NCBI GenBank assembly: GCA_041675185.1
Contig: JBAYUH010000003.1
Coordinates: 1 to 56,288 of the forward strand
Direction of reading: 5' to 3'
DNA from: UBA1557 sp041675185
Lineage (GTDB): Bacteria; Patescibacteriota; Patescibacteriia; Magasanikbacterales; UBA922
Length of the DNA stretch: 56,288 nt
Shown: positions 1 through 7,706 of the stretch, piece by piece
Numbering within the stretch: position 1 is the first letter of the stretch
Layout of the letters: each line of letters begins with the position of its first letter
Notes under the pieces: model-generated
What the model was told of the DNA's origin: nothing
What the model saw: the letters and a program-made list of their open reading frames with translations, nothing else
Databases searched by the model: none
Translations under genes and position numbers: made by a program

Positions 1-2
1 TC

Positions 3-437
3 AAAGAAAAGCCTTTGCGTCGTATGATGATGATGCTCTATGTTTTCAATACTTATGCTTTTTTTATTGGGGCTTATGCTTTGCATATTTATTTTACAAA
101 TTTTTCCTTTGTTATCATAAGTGTGGTATCATCTATATATAGTGCTTTGGCTGCTTATATGATTTGGAGTTTGTATTTCAAATCAGAATTCAAGAAACTT
201 GTTGTTTGGTCTATTATTTTTGCAACTGTTGTTTTTGAGCTTATGTGGGTAATGACATATCTACCTTTTGGATATTTGGCTTTAGGACTTTTGACTGTTT
301 GGATTTGGTATTTGTTACAGCTTTTTGTTCGTTTTCATTTGGCCAAAGAAGATATAGTTTGGAAACAACAAATTGGTTTTGTATTAGTCAATTTAATTAT
401 GTATATTTTTGTACTTTATATTATTAGATGGGTATGA
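3..437 (+). CDS. Membrane protein, 5'-truncated by the window edge
   Basis: The frame is open to the window edge (residues KEKPLRR precede the first Met cluster), so the true start probably lies upstream; a TTG at 15 is the first possible start inside. About four hydrophobic helices are visible, rich in Phe, Trp and Tyr, with few charged residues, as in a small polytopic inner-membrane protein. The last 10 bases overlap the start of the next gene, so the two are probably co-transcribed and translationally coupled. No family is recognised. It could be the C-terminal part of a larger membrane protein. Confidence 0.7.
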   Translation, partial: KEKPLRRMMMMLYVFNTYAFFIGAYALHIYFTNFSFVIISVVSSIYSALAAYMIWSLYFKSEFKKLVVWSIIFATVVFELMWVMTYLPFGYLALGLLTVWIWYLLQLFVRFHLAKEDIVWKQQIGFVLVNLIMYIFVLYIIRWV

Positions 438-1519
438 TAAAAAAACAATCACCACATTTGCCAGAAAAAACTTGTTCAGTTAGGGGATATCATTTTTGGC
501 AAAATATTCGTTTTACAGTGTATGTTGCTATAATTGCTTTATTGGCTGGAGTGACCGGTGCTTTGGTTGTTTCTGCTTGGCTTGAACCAGATTTTTATTC
601 TACCCAAAAAGTATTGTTCGTAAATAGAATTGCAGGTAATAACAATACTACAGATCAAATTTCTACTTGGAGTAAGACACCAAGTGTTTTGGCTGCCAAG
701 AGATTAGAATTTAGTACTATAGATATTTTTGACAAGAGTTTACAAGTTTCAAAAAATTTTTATCCCAAAGAAGCTTTTGTAGGTAGAGTTGCTATGCTTA
801 GTTCTAGTGGATGGGGAGTGATCTACAATCCAGAATTTACTCAAGCTAGATTGACAAATTGGTTAGCTTTGGATAGTCAGGGTCTAGAGTATAAAATAGA
901 AAATACAATTTTTGATTCTGAAAGAGGTATGCTTTATGTCAAATTTGTTGGTGATAATTTTCGAGTCATGTCTTTTCCTAATTGGAATAATTTTACCAAC
1001 GGTACCAAAGTGTGGGTATCAGATTACAATGTTTGGAAAGAAAGACAGCTTGGAGATACTATTGTGGTAGCAAAAAATCCATATATTATTACCGAACAAT
1101 ATAGTCGGTTACACTTAGAGCCAGAGACTACACCTGGAGATATAGTGATGACTGAAGATGGTCAGTTTGTGGGTTTTGTAGACAAAGATGGCATGTTACA
1201 GACTGCTTGGTTTGCGGATTTTCAATTACCAAGTTTGTTAGAAAAAGGCATGTTTATAAAAAATAACATTGACTGGGGTGGTTATTTTGTAGAGCGTCAT
1301 GGTACAAGTGATGTTGTTGGAGTGCCTGGTAGCGGTTTTTTGGTAGTCAATCCTGGCAAAGTCGTTTCAGATCTTAAGAAAGGTGATATAATATCTGCTA
1401 TAAATGGTAGTAAGGTTGATCCTCACAATCTTTGGAAGACAGTACTTACTAATACTGGAGATTTCAATTTGACTGTTTGGAGAAATGGCACTGAGATAGA
1501 TTTGAAAATAAAAAAATAG
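428..1519 (+). CDS. Membrane-anchored HtrA-like PDZ protein, apparently without the protease triad
   Basis: A 363-residue protein. One transmembrane helix lies at about residues 32-52, followed by an extracytoplasmic region and a C-terminal PDZ domain (about 285-363: GVPGSGFLVVNPG, then GDIISAINGSKV). The middle resembles a trypsin-like HtrA fold: SSSGWGVIYNP sits where GSGFI occurs and TTPGDIVMTEDGQFVGFVD where GNSGGPLVN-GEVIG occurs. The nucleophilic Ser motif is absent and the His-bearing TNxHV motif reads LTNWLAL. I infer a non-catalytic relative acting as a scaffold or chaperone at the envelope. It overlaps the upstream membrane gene by 10 bp. An alternative start is the ATG at 434. Confidence 0.7.
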   Translation: MGMIKKQSPHLPEKTCSVRGYHFWQNIRFTVYVAIIALLAGVTGALVVSAWLEPDFYSTQKVLFVNRIAGNNNTTDQISTWSKTPSVLAAKRLEFSTIDIFDKSLQVSKNFYPKEAFVGRVAMLSSSGWGVIYNPEFTQARLTNWLALDSQGLEYKIENTIFDSERGMLYVKFVGDNFRVMSFPNWNNFTNGTKVWVSDYNVWKERQLGDTIVVAKNPYIITEQYSRLHLEPETTPGDIVMTEDGQFVGFVDKDGMLQTAWFADFQLPSLLEKGMFIKNNIDWGGYFVERHGTSDVVGVPGSGFLVVNPGKVVSDLKKGDIISAINGSKVDPHNLWKTVLTNTGDFNLTVWRNGTEIDLKIKK

Positions 1520-1583
1520 TGAAAATTCACCTAATTTCTAATTACTAATTTCTAACTTGTCCGCCTTGCCTAGCCCGCCTTTA

Positions 1584-1709
1584 TATCCGCCTTGGGTGGA
1601 GGGGGGTGTGATAATTACAAATGACAAAATTCAAATTACAAATCAAAATACAAATGACAAAAAAGGTTTTTTCTTTGTAATTTGAAATTGATTCCACCCA
1701 AGGCGGATA
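1584..1709. repeat. 17-bp perfect inverted repeat around AT-rich low-complexity DNA
   Basis: Arms 1584-1600 (TATCCGCCTTGGGTGGA) and 1693-1709 (its exact reverse complement) enclose about 90 bp made of variations on CAAATTACAAATGACAAA. The arms share the CCGCCTTGGG core with elements at 13.65 and 42.43 kb. The gap 1520-1812 holds nothing else recognisable. Just before it, 1526-1566 closely matches 55872-55906. Confidence 0.8.
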
Positions 1710-1812
1710 AATTGACATTTGAGCTTTGAAATTTGATTTTATACACGAAAGTAATAAAATTTTTTTTAAAAAATAATTATTAATTTAATAAATAACTTAT
1801 TAGAACAATTCT

Positions 1813-2418
1813 ATGTTCAACACTCATAACCCATTAGAACATCTTCGTCGTCGTTTCAAATTAATTTTTTTGGTTGGTTTTTTAGTAGCTCTTTTGTCAG
1901 TTGGTCTTACTTTTATTTTTCCGTTAGAGTATAGGGCTGATGCTCAAGTATTGATTATTTCCAAATCCAATAATGGTATAGATCCTTATACTTTGGTTCG
2001 TTCAGCTGAACGTGTTGGTGACAATGTTATCCAAGTTATGAAGACTGATGATTTTTACCAAAAAGTCAAAGCTCAAAAAAATTATGATATAGATTGGACA
2101 TTTTTTGAAAACAAAGGTGAAAGAGAAAAGCGCAAATTATGGCAAAAAACTTTAGTACCATCGGTTGTATATGGTACAGGAGTTTTGAATATTTCTACTT
2201 TTAGTACCAATTCAGACAATGCTGTGAAGTTAGCAGCTGCGTCTGCTGATGCTCTGGTTAGTCAAGGTTGGCAATATGTTGGTGGTGATGTGACAATGAA
2301 AGTTGTCAATAATCCAATAGCAACCAGATGGCCAGTGCGACCAAACATTGCTTTGAATGCTTTGCTTGGATTTATAGTTGGTACATTGTTTATGGGTTTG
2401 TTGGTGGTGAGGAAATAA
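1813..2418 (+). CDS. Wzz/YveK-type polysaccharide chain-length determinant protein
   Basis: A 201-residue protein with the Wzz architecture: a short cytosolic N-terminus, TM1 at about residues 17-37, an extracytoplasmic helical domain, a Pro-containing segment (NPIATRWPVRPN) typical of the region before TM2, and TM2 at about 180-198. The family sets the chain length of O-antigen or capsule polymers with Wzy-type polymerases and sits in the cytoplasmic membrane. No C-terminal tyrosine kinase domain is fused. It is short for the family, as is common in reduced genomes. It precedes a run of three small-spacer genes and may be their first cistron. Confidence 0.8.
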   Translation: MFNTHNPLEHLRRRFKLIFLVGFLVALLSVGLTFIFPLEYRADAQVLIISKSNNGIDPYTLVRSAERVGDNVIQVMKTDDFYQKVKAQKNYDIDWTFFENKGEREKRKLWQKTLVPSVVYGTGVLNISTFSTNSDNAVKLAAASADALVSQGWQYVGGDVTMKVVNNPIATRWPVRPNIALNALLGFIVGTLFMGLLVVRK

Positions 2419-2444
2419 TTTAATTTTTTATTACAAAAAATATT

Positions 2445-2759
2445 ATGGACAATAATGAAAAACAAAGTGTCATGGATCTTGGCAAAAAATTTGCTATTAT
2501 TTTGGCACAACTAAATATTACGGATGAAACTAGACAATCTATTTTAGATATAGTACCAACTTTGAACATGATTCAAATCAAAGAATTGGTAGATTTGTTT
2601 GAAAGTAAATATCTAGAAGCTTCTACTCAAGAGTTGGATGAGAGACTGAAGATTGATTTGGAAAAAATAAAAATGGAAATGAATCAAAAAAAATCAGAAA
2701 TAAATAAAAATACAATATCAGAATTAGATAATTTAGGAAAGGAAATTGATAATATTTAA
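2445..2759 (+). CDS. Small helical (coiled-coil) protein of unknown function
   Basis: A 104-residue soluble protein with no signal peptide. The second half (from about residue 55) is a charged Lys/Glu-rich heptad-like coiled coil. It starts 26 bp after the Wzz-like gene and ends 5 bp before the next small gene, so it is part of one transcript. The N-terminal half resembles a small helical bundle. I do not recognise a family; its place between the Wzz-like gene and the 1051-residue protein suggests a joint envelope role, which is inference. Confidence 0.65.
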   Translation: MDNNEKQSVMDLGKKFAIILAQLNITDETRQSILDIVPTLNMIQIKELVDLFESKYLEASTQELDERLKIDLEKIKMEMNQKKSEINKNTISELDNLGKEIDNI

Positions 2760-2764
2760 TTTTT

Positions 2765-2965
2765 ATGGTTAAAAAAAATAGTAAAAAACAACAAGAAATG
2801 AATCCTATCAAACAGCGGGAAATTTTGGCTTTGTTCAATAGAATAGAAATTATGTTTGATAAAATTTCTTCATCATTGAAGACTTTTGACAATGATACTC
2901 GTAGAGTTTTGAAAAAAGACGAAATAAAAAATATTTTAGAAAACATTCACAATATTAAAAATTAA
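2765..2965 (+). CDS. Small basic protein of unknown function
   Basis: A 66-residue protein, Lys-rich at both ends with a central amphipathic helix, and no membrane segment. It is tightly packed between neighbours (5 bp on each side), and that operon-like spacing is the main support for it being real. The opposite strand has an overlapping open frame that is a shadow. Function unknown. Confidence 0.6.
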   Translation: MVKKNSKKQQEMNPIKQREILALFNRIEIMFDKISSSLKTFDNDTRRVLKKDEIKNILENIHNIKN

Positions 2966-2970
2966 AATAT

Positions 2971-5900
2971 ATGTCTGAAACAAAAAGAAATAATATAGAG
3001 ATGTTTATTCCAGCGATAGAAAAAGAAAATTTGTTGGAATCCTATGATAATTTTTCTGAAAAAGTTAAACAATTATTAGTCAAAAGTGAAAAAGTAACAA
3101 AATTTTGTTCTGCAGTTTTGGATTTATTACATAGTACACCAGATGATTTGAATGAAAAATTAAAAAATAAGACTGAACTTGTAGAAGATTTGAAAAAAAT
3201 AACTTTTGAATTGAATACTATTTTTTTAGTTTTGGCAGGTAAAGAAGAGAAGAAAATTAATTTTAGTGTGGTTGTTGATAGATTAAATTATTTTGAAAAT
3301 AAAGTTGATTCTATAATGGGTGTAGTTCAAAATCCAGATCAAGAATATATTTCTTTTGTGGAAGATGAAAACAAAAATTATGTTCATGATGATTTTGATA
3401 ATGATAATTGGATGGGGGGGAAGCAAGAGCAAAAACCTACAATTCAAGAAGAAAATGATGTAAATGATAATGTCAGTAAACAAGTTGAACAAGAAAATGA
3501 AGAAGAGACTGAAATTGAAGAAAAAAGTGATTTTGTTGAAATCATAAAAAATGAAAATGATAATGAACAAGAAGAACCAGAAAAAGATATACACAAAGAA
3601 ACTCCAAAAAAATTAGGTTTTTTTAAAAAATTATTTAGTAAAGAAGGTAGACAAGAAATCAAAAAAGATGTAAAAAGTTTTGGAAAAGGATTGTTGAAAG
3701 CTTTACCAAATATGGCTTATAAGACAGCTACCTCTGTTTTTGGGGTAAAATTAGTTACTGATTCTGTTGGTTTGATTGTAGATAAAGTTACCAAAGGAAA
3801 AAACGGTTGGGGAGATTATGCTAAAATGTCCAAAAATAAATATGAACGTAAAGAAATTGAACAGACTTTTCGAGAAGCTTTTGAAGAAATATTAGTCAAA
3901 AATACCAAAGAAACAAAATCAGAAACTGAAACAACTGAAGCCAAAAGACCAAAAGAAATACTAGAAAAAATAGCAAAATTAGATGCTAAGATTGATTCTT
4001 CTCAGGCTTCAAATGAAGATAAAGTAAAATTAAAAGAAAAATTACATGAAATATTAGAACAAGATAATTTTTCCAAAAAAGAAGTTTATGAAGGTGTCAA
4101 AGAAAAAATAGCTGAAATCATCAAGACTTATACAGATAACAAACTATCTTTGATTACTGTCTTAAAAGATGCTTTGAATACAGCTGGTGTTGCTACTGGT
4201 CTTTTTGCTTTGCGTGGAGTGGCTTATGCTGGGACATCTATGGCCGAAAGGATAAGATCCAATAGATCAGAAAATAAAAAGAAAGAATTGGAAGGTAAAG
4301 AAAATGAAAAAGAAAGTACTATGAAAGATTTGTTTCTCAATTCTACAATAGAAACTTTACGTGGTTTAGGTTTTCAAGGTATCAAAAAAGATAGAACAAC
4401 ATTACAAAAAGGTGTTGATTTTGCCAAATCAGTAGGCACTATTCTTCGTGGTTTAGGTATTTACGGTGTTGCTTTTGGAGATACAGATATCGCTGGAGCT
4501 TTTCATAGATTAAGTAGTAATTTGGAAGAACATGGTTTGGCTAGTACTGTTGGACGTAATTTTGTAGATAATATAGAAAGAGTTTTTCATATTTCTCATG
4601 GTGATGAATTTAGGAAAACTTTAGCAGAACAACAAAAAGAAGTAGGTATGTTTGCTCAAAATATGGGTTTGACTGCAGCGACTTCTGTACATGAACAATT
4701 ACATGTTGGACAGAATATTCCTATTGTGGAACCTCGTAATAATATTGCAGAAAATATAGAAGTAAATCATGAGCCACAAATTTTTAGTCTGACAGTTACC
4801 AAAGGTGGTAGTGCTTGGGGAACTTTAGATAAGACTTTGGATAGTGACAATACTCCACAAGAATTTAAAAATATGTTTGTAGGTGACAAACATGTTGATT
4901 TTTCACAGTGGCGTGAAAAACAACTTCTTGATATGGGTTATCAAAAAGTAAACGGCCATTGGGGTTCACCATTTACTATTCATGCTGGAGCTGAAATGAA
5001 AGTATACAAAGGTGAAGATGGAGATTGGCATGCTAGATTTGATAAAGAACTCAAAGCTGTACATGCTGATACACATAGAGAATATCGTACAATCAATGTT
5101 CACAAAACTTTGCATTTTCAAAATGAAAATAAACATGATATTGCTGATACTAACAAAAATGAAATTGCAAACACCTTGAAAAAAATAGCAAATACCAAAG
5201 ATGTGAATTTTGATGAAAAGACTGGTGAGATTAGTTTGGTTGAGCATCATAATACTTCTCCAAATTTGGAGGTCCATACTGACCATTCACATATTTTGTC
5301 AACTGATAATACAGATCATCATGTAAAAATAGAATCTGGTACTAATTTTGAAACTAGTATTATACCAGCTAAACCAAGTTTTTTTGATGAGAGTCAAGTA
5401 ATTCATAATCAAACACATAATGTAGATCATGCAAATAACATTGAACATAATACATTATCTAACGGTCAAGCCAAAAAAGTAGAGACTACGAATATAACAT
5501 CAGAATTGAAATCTATGCAATCTGGTGTAAAAGATACAAAATCTGGTTTGATTGACAATGTGAGTACACATAAAGTGGGTGAAATAACTGCCAAAAAATT
5601 TAATACTAAAATAGAAAATATAGGATATGGTTTTGACGATAGTCCAGCTTCTGAATATGATGAACGCGGTATTTCAAAAGTAATGTATGATGTTGTCAAA
5701 GAGCGTATTATTTCTTCTCCTGATACTTTGTCAGAAGAAGCTAAGAATTTGATTGATGATAATCTTATGGATCCTGTAGAAAAGACAAGAGAATTGTCAG
5801 CTATGTTTGTGAACGAAGGTACTTTAACAGATTTGAGTCTAGAAGAGAAATTATTTTTGGGTGGAGATGATGTTTTTAATAATTCTCATGAATTTACAAG

Positions 5901-6126
5901 TGTTGCAGTATATGATGGAGATGGTAAACTTACTTCCACTGCTTATTTACCTATTGGCCATGGTGGTTCTACAGCCAATCATTGTGTTGGTTTGAAAATG
6001 GCAGGTTCTGGTGAATATAGATTTGTCTCTAGCGAAGATTCTATTTTTGTCAAAGGTATGGACAAAAATGGCGATGCTATTTTGAATGAAATAAAGAAAA
6101 GTAATATTGAAAGTAACGTTTTATAA
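2971..6126 (+). CDS. Large 1051-residue protein with degenerate LysM-like segment
   Basis: Residues 1-110 are helical, 130-205 very acidic, and 210-530 Lys-rich with three amphiphilic or hydrophobic Gly/Ala stretches (about 240-262, 396-420, 487-512). A His/Asn/Thr-rich region runs from about 580 to 860, and a C-terminal domain of about 180 residues follows. Near residue 605, TVTKGGSAWGTLD recalls the start of a LysM repeat (VKKGDTLWG), and IHAGAEMKVYKG about 65 residues later recalls its end, as if the motif carried an insertion. There is no classical signal peptide. It ends the cluster that starts at 1813, and a terminator hairpin follows 22 bp later. A cell-surface role is inferred only. 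Confidence 0.7.
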   Translation: MSETKRNNIEMFIPAIEKENLLESYDNFSEKVKQLLVKSEKVTKFCSAVLDLLHSTPDDLNEKLKNKTELVEDLKKITFELNTIFLVLAGKEEKKINFSVVVDRLNYFENKVDSIMGVVQNPDQEYISFVEDENKNYVHDDFDNDNWMGGKQEQKPTIQEENDVNDNVSKQVEQENEEETEIEEKSDFVEIIKNENDNEQEEPEKDIHKETPKKLGFFKKLFSKEGRQEIKKDVKSFGKGLLKALPNMAYKTATSVFGVKLVTDSVGLIVDKVTKGKNGWGDYAKMSKNKYERKEIEQTFREAFEEILVKNTKETKSETETTEAKRPKEILEKIAKLDAKIDSSQASNEDKVKLKEKLHEILEQDNFSKKEVYEGVKEKIAEIIKTYTDNKLSLITVLKDALNTAGVATGLFALRGVAYAGTSMAERIRSNRSENKKKELEGKENEKESTMKDLFLNSTIETLRGLGFQGIKKDRTTLQKGVDFAKSVGTILRGLGIYGVAFGDTDIAGAFHRLSSNLEEHGLASTVGRNFVDNIERVFHISHGDEFRKTLAEQQKEVGMFAQNMGLTAATSVHEQLHVGQNIPIVEPRNNIAENIEVNHEPQIFSLTVTKGGSAWGTLDKTLDSDNTPQEFKNMFVGDKHVDFSQWREKQLLDMGYQKVNGHWGSPFTIHAGAEMKVYKGEDGDWHARFDKELKAVHADTHREYRTINVHKTLHFQNENKHDIADTNKNEIANTLKKIANTKDVNFDEKTGEISLVEHHNTSPNLEVHTDHSHILSTDNTDHHVKIESGTNFETSIIPAKPSFFDESQVIHNQTHNVDHANNIEHNTLSNGQAKKVETTNITSELKSMQSGVKDTKSGLIDNVSTHKVGEITAKKFNTKIENIGYGFDDSPASEYDERGISKVMYDVVKERIISSPDTLSEEAKNLIDDNLMDPVEKTRELSAMFVNEGTLTDLSLEEKLFLGGDDVFNNSHEFTSVAVYDGDGKLTSTAYLPIGHGGSTANHCVGLKMAGSGEYRFVSSEDSIFVKGMDKNGDAILNEIKKSNIESNVL

Positions 6127-6148
6127 CTTTTTTATTGCTATTTAATTG

Positions 6149-6176
6149 AAAACAACCTAAGGAATGAGGTTGTTTT
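6149..6176 (+). terminator. Rho-independent terminator after the 1051-residue gene
   Basis: A stem of AAAACAACCT paired with AGGTTGTTTT encloses an 8-nt loop and continues into T-rich DNA, 22 bp after the stop codon. Confidence 0.8.
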
Positions 6177-6266
6177 TGTTGTTAGTTATATTTTTGTGGG
6201 TTAATACCCAATTTTATCATATTGGTGGTTCCAGTAGTTTAGAATCTTTCCTTCCTGTACATGCTA

Positions 6267-6295
6267 TTGACAAAATAGTCAAAATATGTTATATT
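6267..6295 (+). promoter_or_regulatory. Strong sigma-70-type promoter for the first gene of the GC-rich island
   Basis: TTGACA (6267-6272), exactly 17 bp of spacer, then TATATT (6290-6295). The predicted start of transcription is near 6302, about 340 nt before the ATG at 6644, implying a very long leader. Confidence 0.75.
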
Positions 6296-6301
6296 ATCCC
6301 G

Positions 6302-6643
6302 TTCTTTACTAAAGATTAATATATGGTTGTTTTGTGGGTTGAGATAGGGGATGAGAGATAGCTCTTGTTACTATCTCAGCTAACAAGCTGAAACTATTCT
6401 AGACTATGGCATATCTATGCTATAGACAGATAGATTCTTTACAATTTACCAGTGTGGCAAACACTAAAAATAAGCGATGTAGAGTGGGTTTCCCTACACG
6501 GTCAAGACTTAGTTATAATAAATATAGTTAGGTGTTGACCGTGTAGGAACCCCGCTGTGGGGTTTGAGACGACTGTCCGTCCTTCGGACGGCGATCATTC
6601 CTCACACGGGTGTTCGTGTTCTAAACTTTGGAGGTGTATTGTT
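6302..6643 (+). ncRNA. Long, hairpin-dense 5' leader (candidate structured RNA)
   Basis: Between the predicted transcription start and the ATG there is no credible open frame but many stems. These are 6339-6347 with 6371-6379; 6364-6370 with 6381-6387 (interleaved with the first, hence a possible pseudoknot or switch); 6404-6413 with 6416-6425; 6451-6455 with 6461-6465; a 13-bp perfect stem 6493-6505 with 6535-6547; 6548-6553 with 6559-6564; 6577-6582 with 6586-6591; and 6604-6608 with 6615-6619. A GGAGGT ribosome-binding site follows at 6630-6635. No known riboswitch class is recognised. It is either an independent RNA or a cis-regulatory leader. Confidence 0.45.
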
Positions 6644-7292
6644 ATGAAAACCAGTATCAACAGTAATGTCATTATTCCTCAACAAGAAATCAAGTTGCCG
6701 ATGGCTTTGGTCATCGGCAATGACGACACCACAACGACGGCGCGTACCACCGTCAAAAATCATCAACGTGGCTGGTTCTTTGGTGTCCTTTGGACACTGG
6801 GAACACTCGTGGTTCTCACGATCATCGCTGCCCTCCTTTGGGGAGCATTGAGACCGCAGCCGGTTATCGTCGACTACTCGGGCGCTCTCGGGCGCATCGA
6901 GAGTAAGATCGAGGACGGCAGGATTGAGATTTCGACGGCGGCCAACTCCTCTGTAGAGGCGGCATTATTCTCTAAGAAGAATAATGACATTTTGATTCCT
7001 GTTGCCCATCGCGTAAATCGCGACGGCAAGATTCTTGACAGGGCCCTTGGCGTCACTTATGACGCGAATGGAGAAATTTCTTCCGTTCAGACGTTGGACG
7101 AGGTTCTGATGGCGGCCAACCGCGCGGCGACCGCCGCCGAGAAGCAACCGACCATCATCGTACGGCGCGTCGAAGCGGTCGACATGACCGAGACGAACTC
7201 GAGGCTCTCGGCCATTGAGAAGGCGTTGGCTCAGCCAACGACACCCACCCTCGAGCGGGTGGAGTAGGTAGTAAGAGTGCCACACTGGTAAA
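6445..7292. repeat. 15-bp inverted repeat bracketing island gene 1
   Basis: TTTACCAGTGTGGCA at 6445-6459 and its perfect reverse complement at 7278-7292 lie in the leader and 11 bp after the stop codon, so they could pair in the mRNA or mark the ends of an inserted unit. Confidence 0.6.
6644..7267 (+). CDS. One-pass membrane protein with coiled extracytoplasmic domain (GC-rich island gene 1)
   Basis: A 207-residue protein. The ATG at 6644 is chosen because GGAGGTG ends 8 nt upstream; an in-frame GTG at 6557 lies inside leader hairpins. A polar N-terminus (1-43) precedes one TM helix (about 44-68) and then a domain containing two short helical segments (GALGRIESKIEDGRIEI and TETNSRLSAIEKALAQ). 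Codons ending in G or C dominate (GAC, ATC, GTC, GCC), in sharp contrast with neighbours outside the island. It is transcribed alone from the promoter at 6267, with hairpins after the stop. Function is not recognised; foreign origin is suspected. Confidence 0.7.
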   Translation: MKTSINSNVIIPQQEIKLPMALVIGNDDTTTTARTTVKNHQRGWFFGVLWTLGTLVVLTIIAALLWGALRPQPVIVDYSGALGRIESKIEDGRIEISTAANSSVEAALFSKKNNDILIPVAHRVNRDGKILDRALGVTYDANGEISSVQTLDEVLMAANRAATAAEKQPTIIVRRVEAVDMTETNSRLSAIEKALAQPTTPTLERVE

Positions 7293-7354
7293 CCTGGAGG
7301 TCGTAGAAGGTCGAAGAAGCTTAATTGCTTTTTTGACTGGACACGACCTCTAGG
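7293..7354 (+). terminator. Hairpin after island gene 1, possible terminator
   Basis: 7293-7304 pairs with 7343-7354 (12 bp with one G-U). Inside it a smaller stem (about AAGC/GCTT, 7316-7330) runs into TTTTTTG. The compound hairpin starts 25 bp past the stop codon. Confidence 0.5.
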
Positions 7355-7429
7355 AATCCAGTACATTACACTGATTACATAGATTGTAAGAGATTATATG
7401 GAATTAGACAAATATTAAAATTAGCTAGA

Positions 7430-7625
7430 TAACAAATATTTCGTGTCATAAGACTTATGACGTGAGATATGTGCTATCCAGCACAAAATGTTCATTACAA
7501 TTTACTAATTTTTTGAGACTAAATATAGACAGAAGAGTATTTTTCTTTTGGTTTTGGGAAAATCTAGTGTGGTAAGGGAAAGAGTAATAAAGGTTTTTAT
7601 AATTCTTTCCCTTATCGCACTTAGC
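7430..7625. other. Hairpin-rich AT-rich gap between island genes 1 and 2
   Basis: The 7268-7706 gap has no gene. Besides the terminator-like hairpin it contains an RNA stem 7436-7452/7454-7470 whose outer mismatches are all G-U compatible, a short stem 7471-7475/7480-7484, and a 17-bp stem 7568-7584/7604-7620 with G-U pairs. Two GC-rich stems follow (7627-7640 and 7647-7659) just before the next gene. It reads as a structured leader; its promoter could not be fixed. Confidence 0.5.
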
Positions 7626-7706
7626 CGCCCCGCTCGGGGCAAATGACCCGCGTGGCGGGACGGTAAGGTTTTTTCAACTTCAGATCAAGAGAGAGGAGGT
7701 GTATAT

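Noticed and set aside
6557..6643. Longer N-terminus (GTG start) for island gene 1
   Set aside because: The extension lies in leader hairpins; the ATG at 6644 has a GGAGGT site at the right distance.
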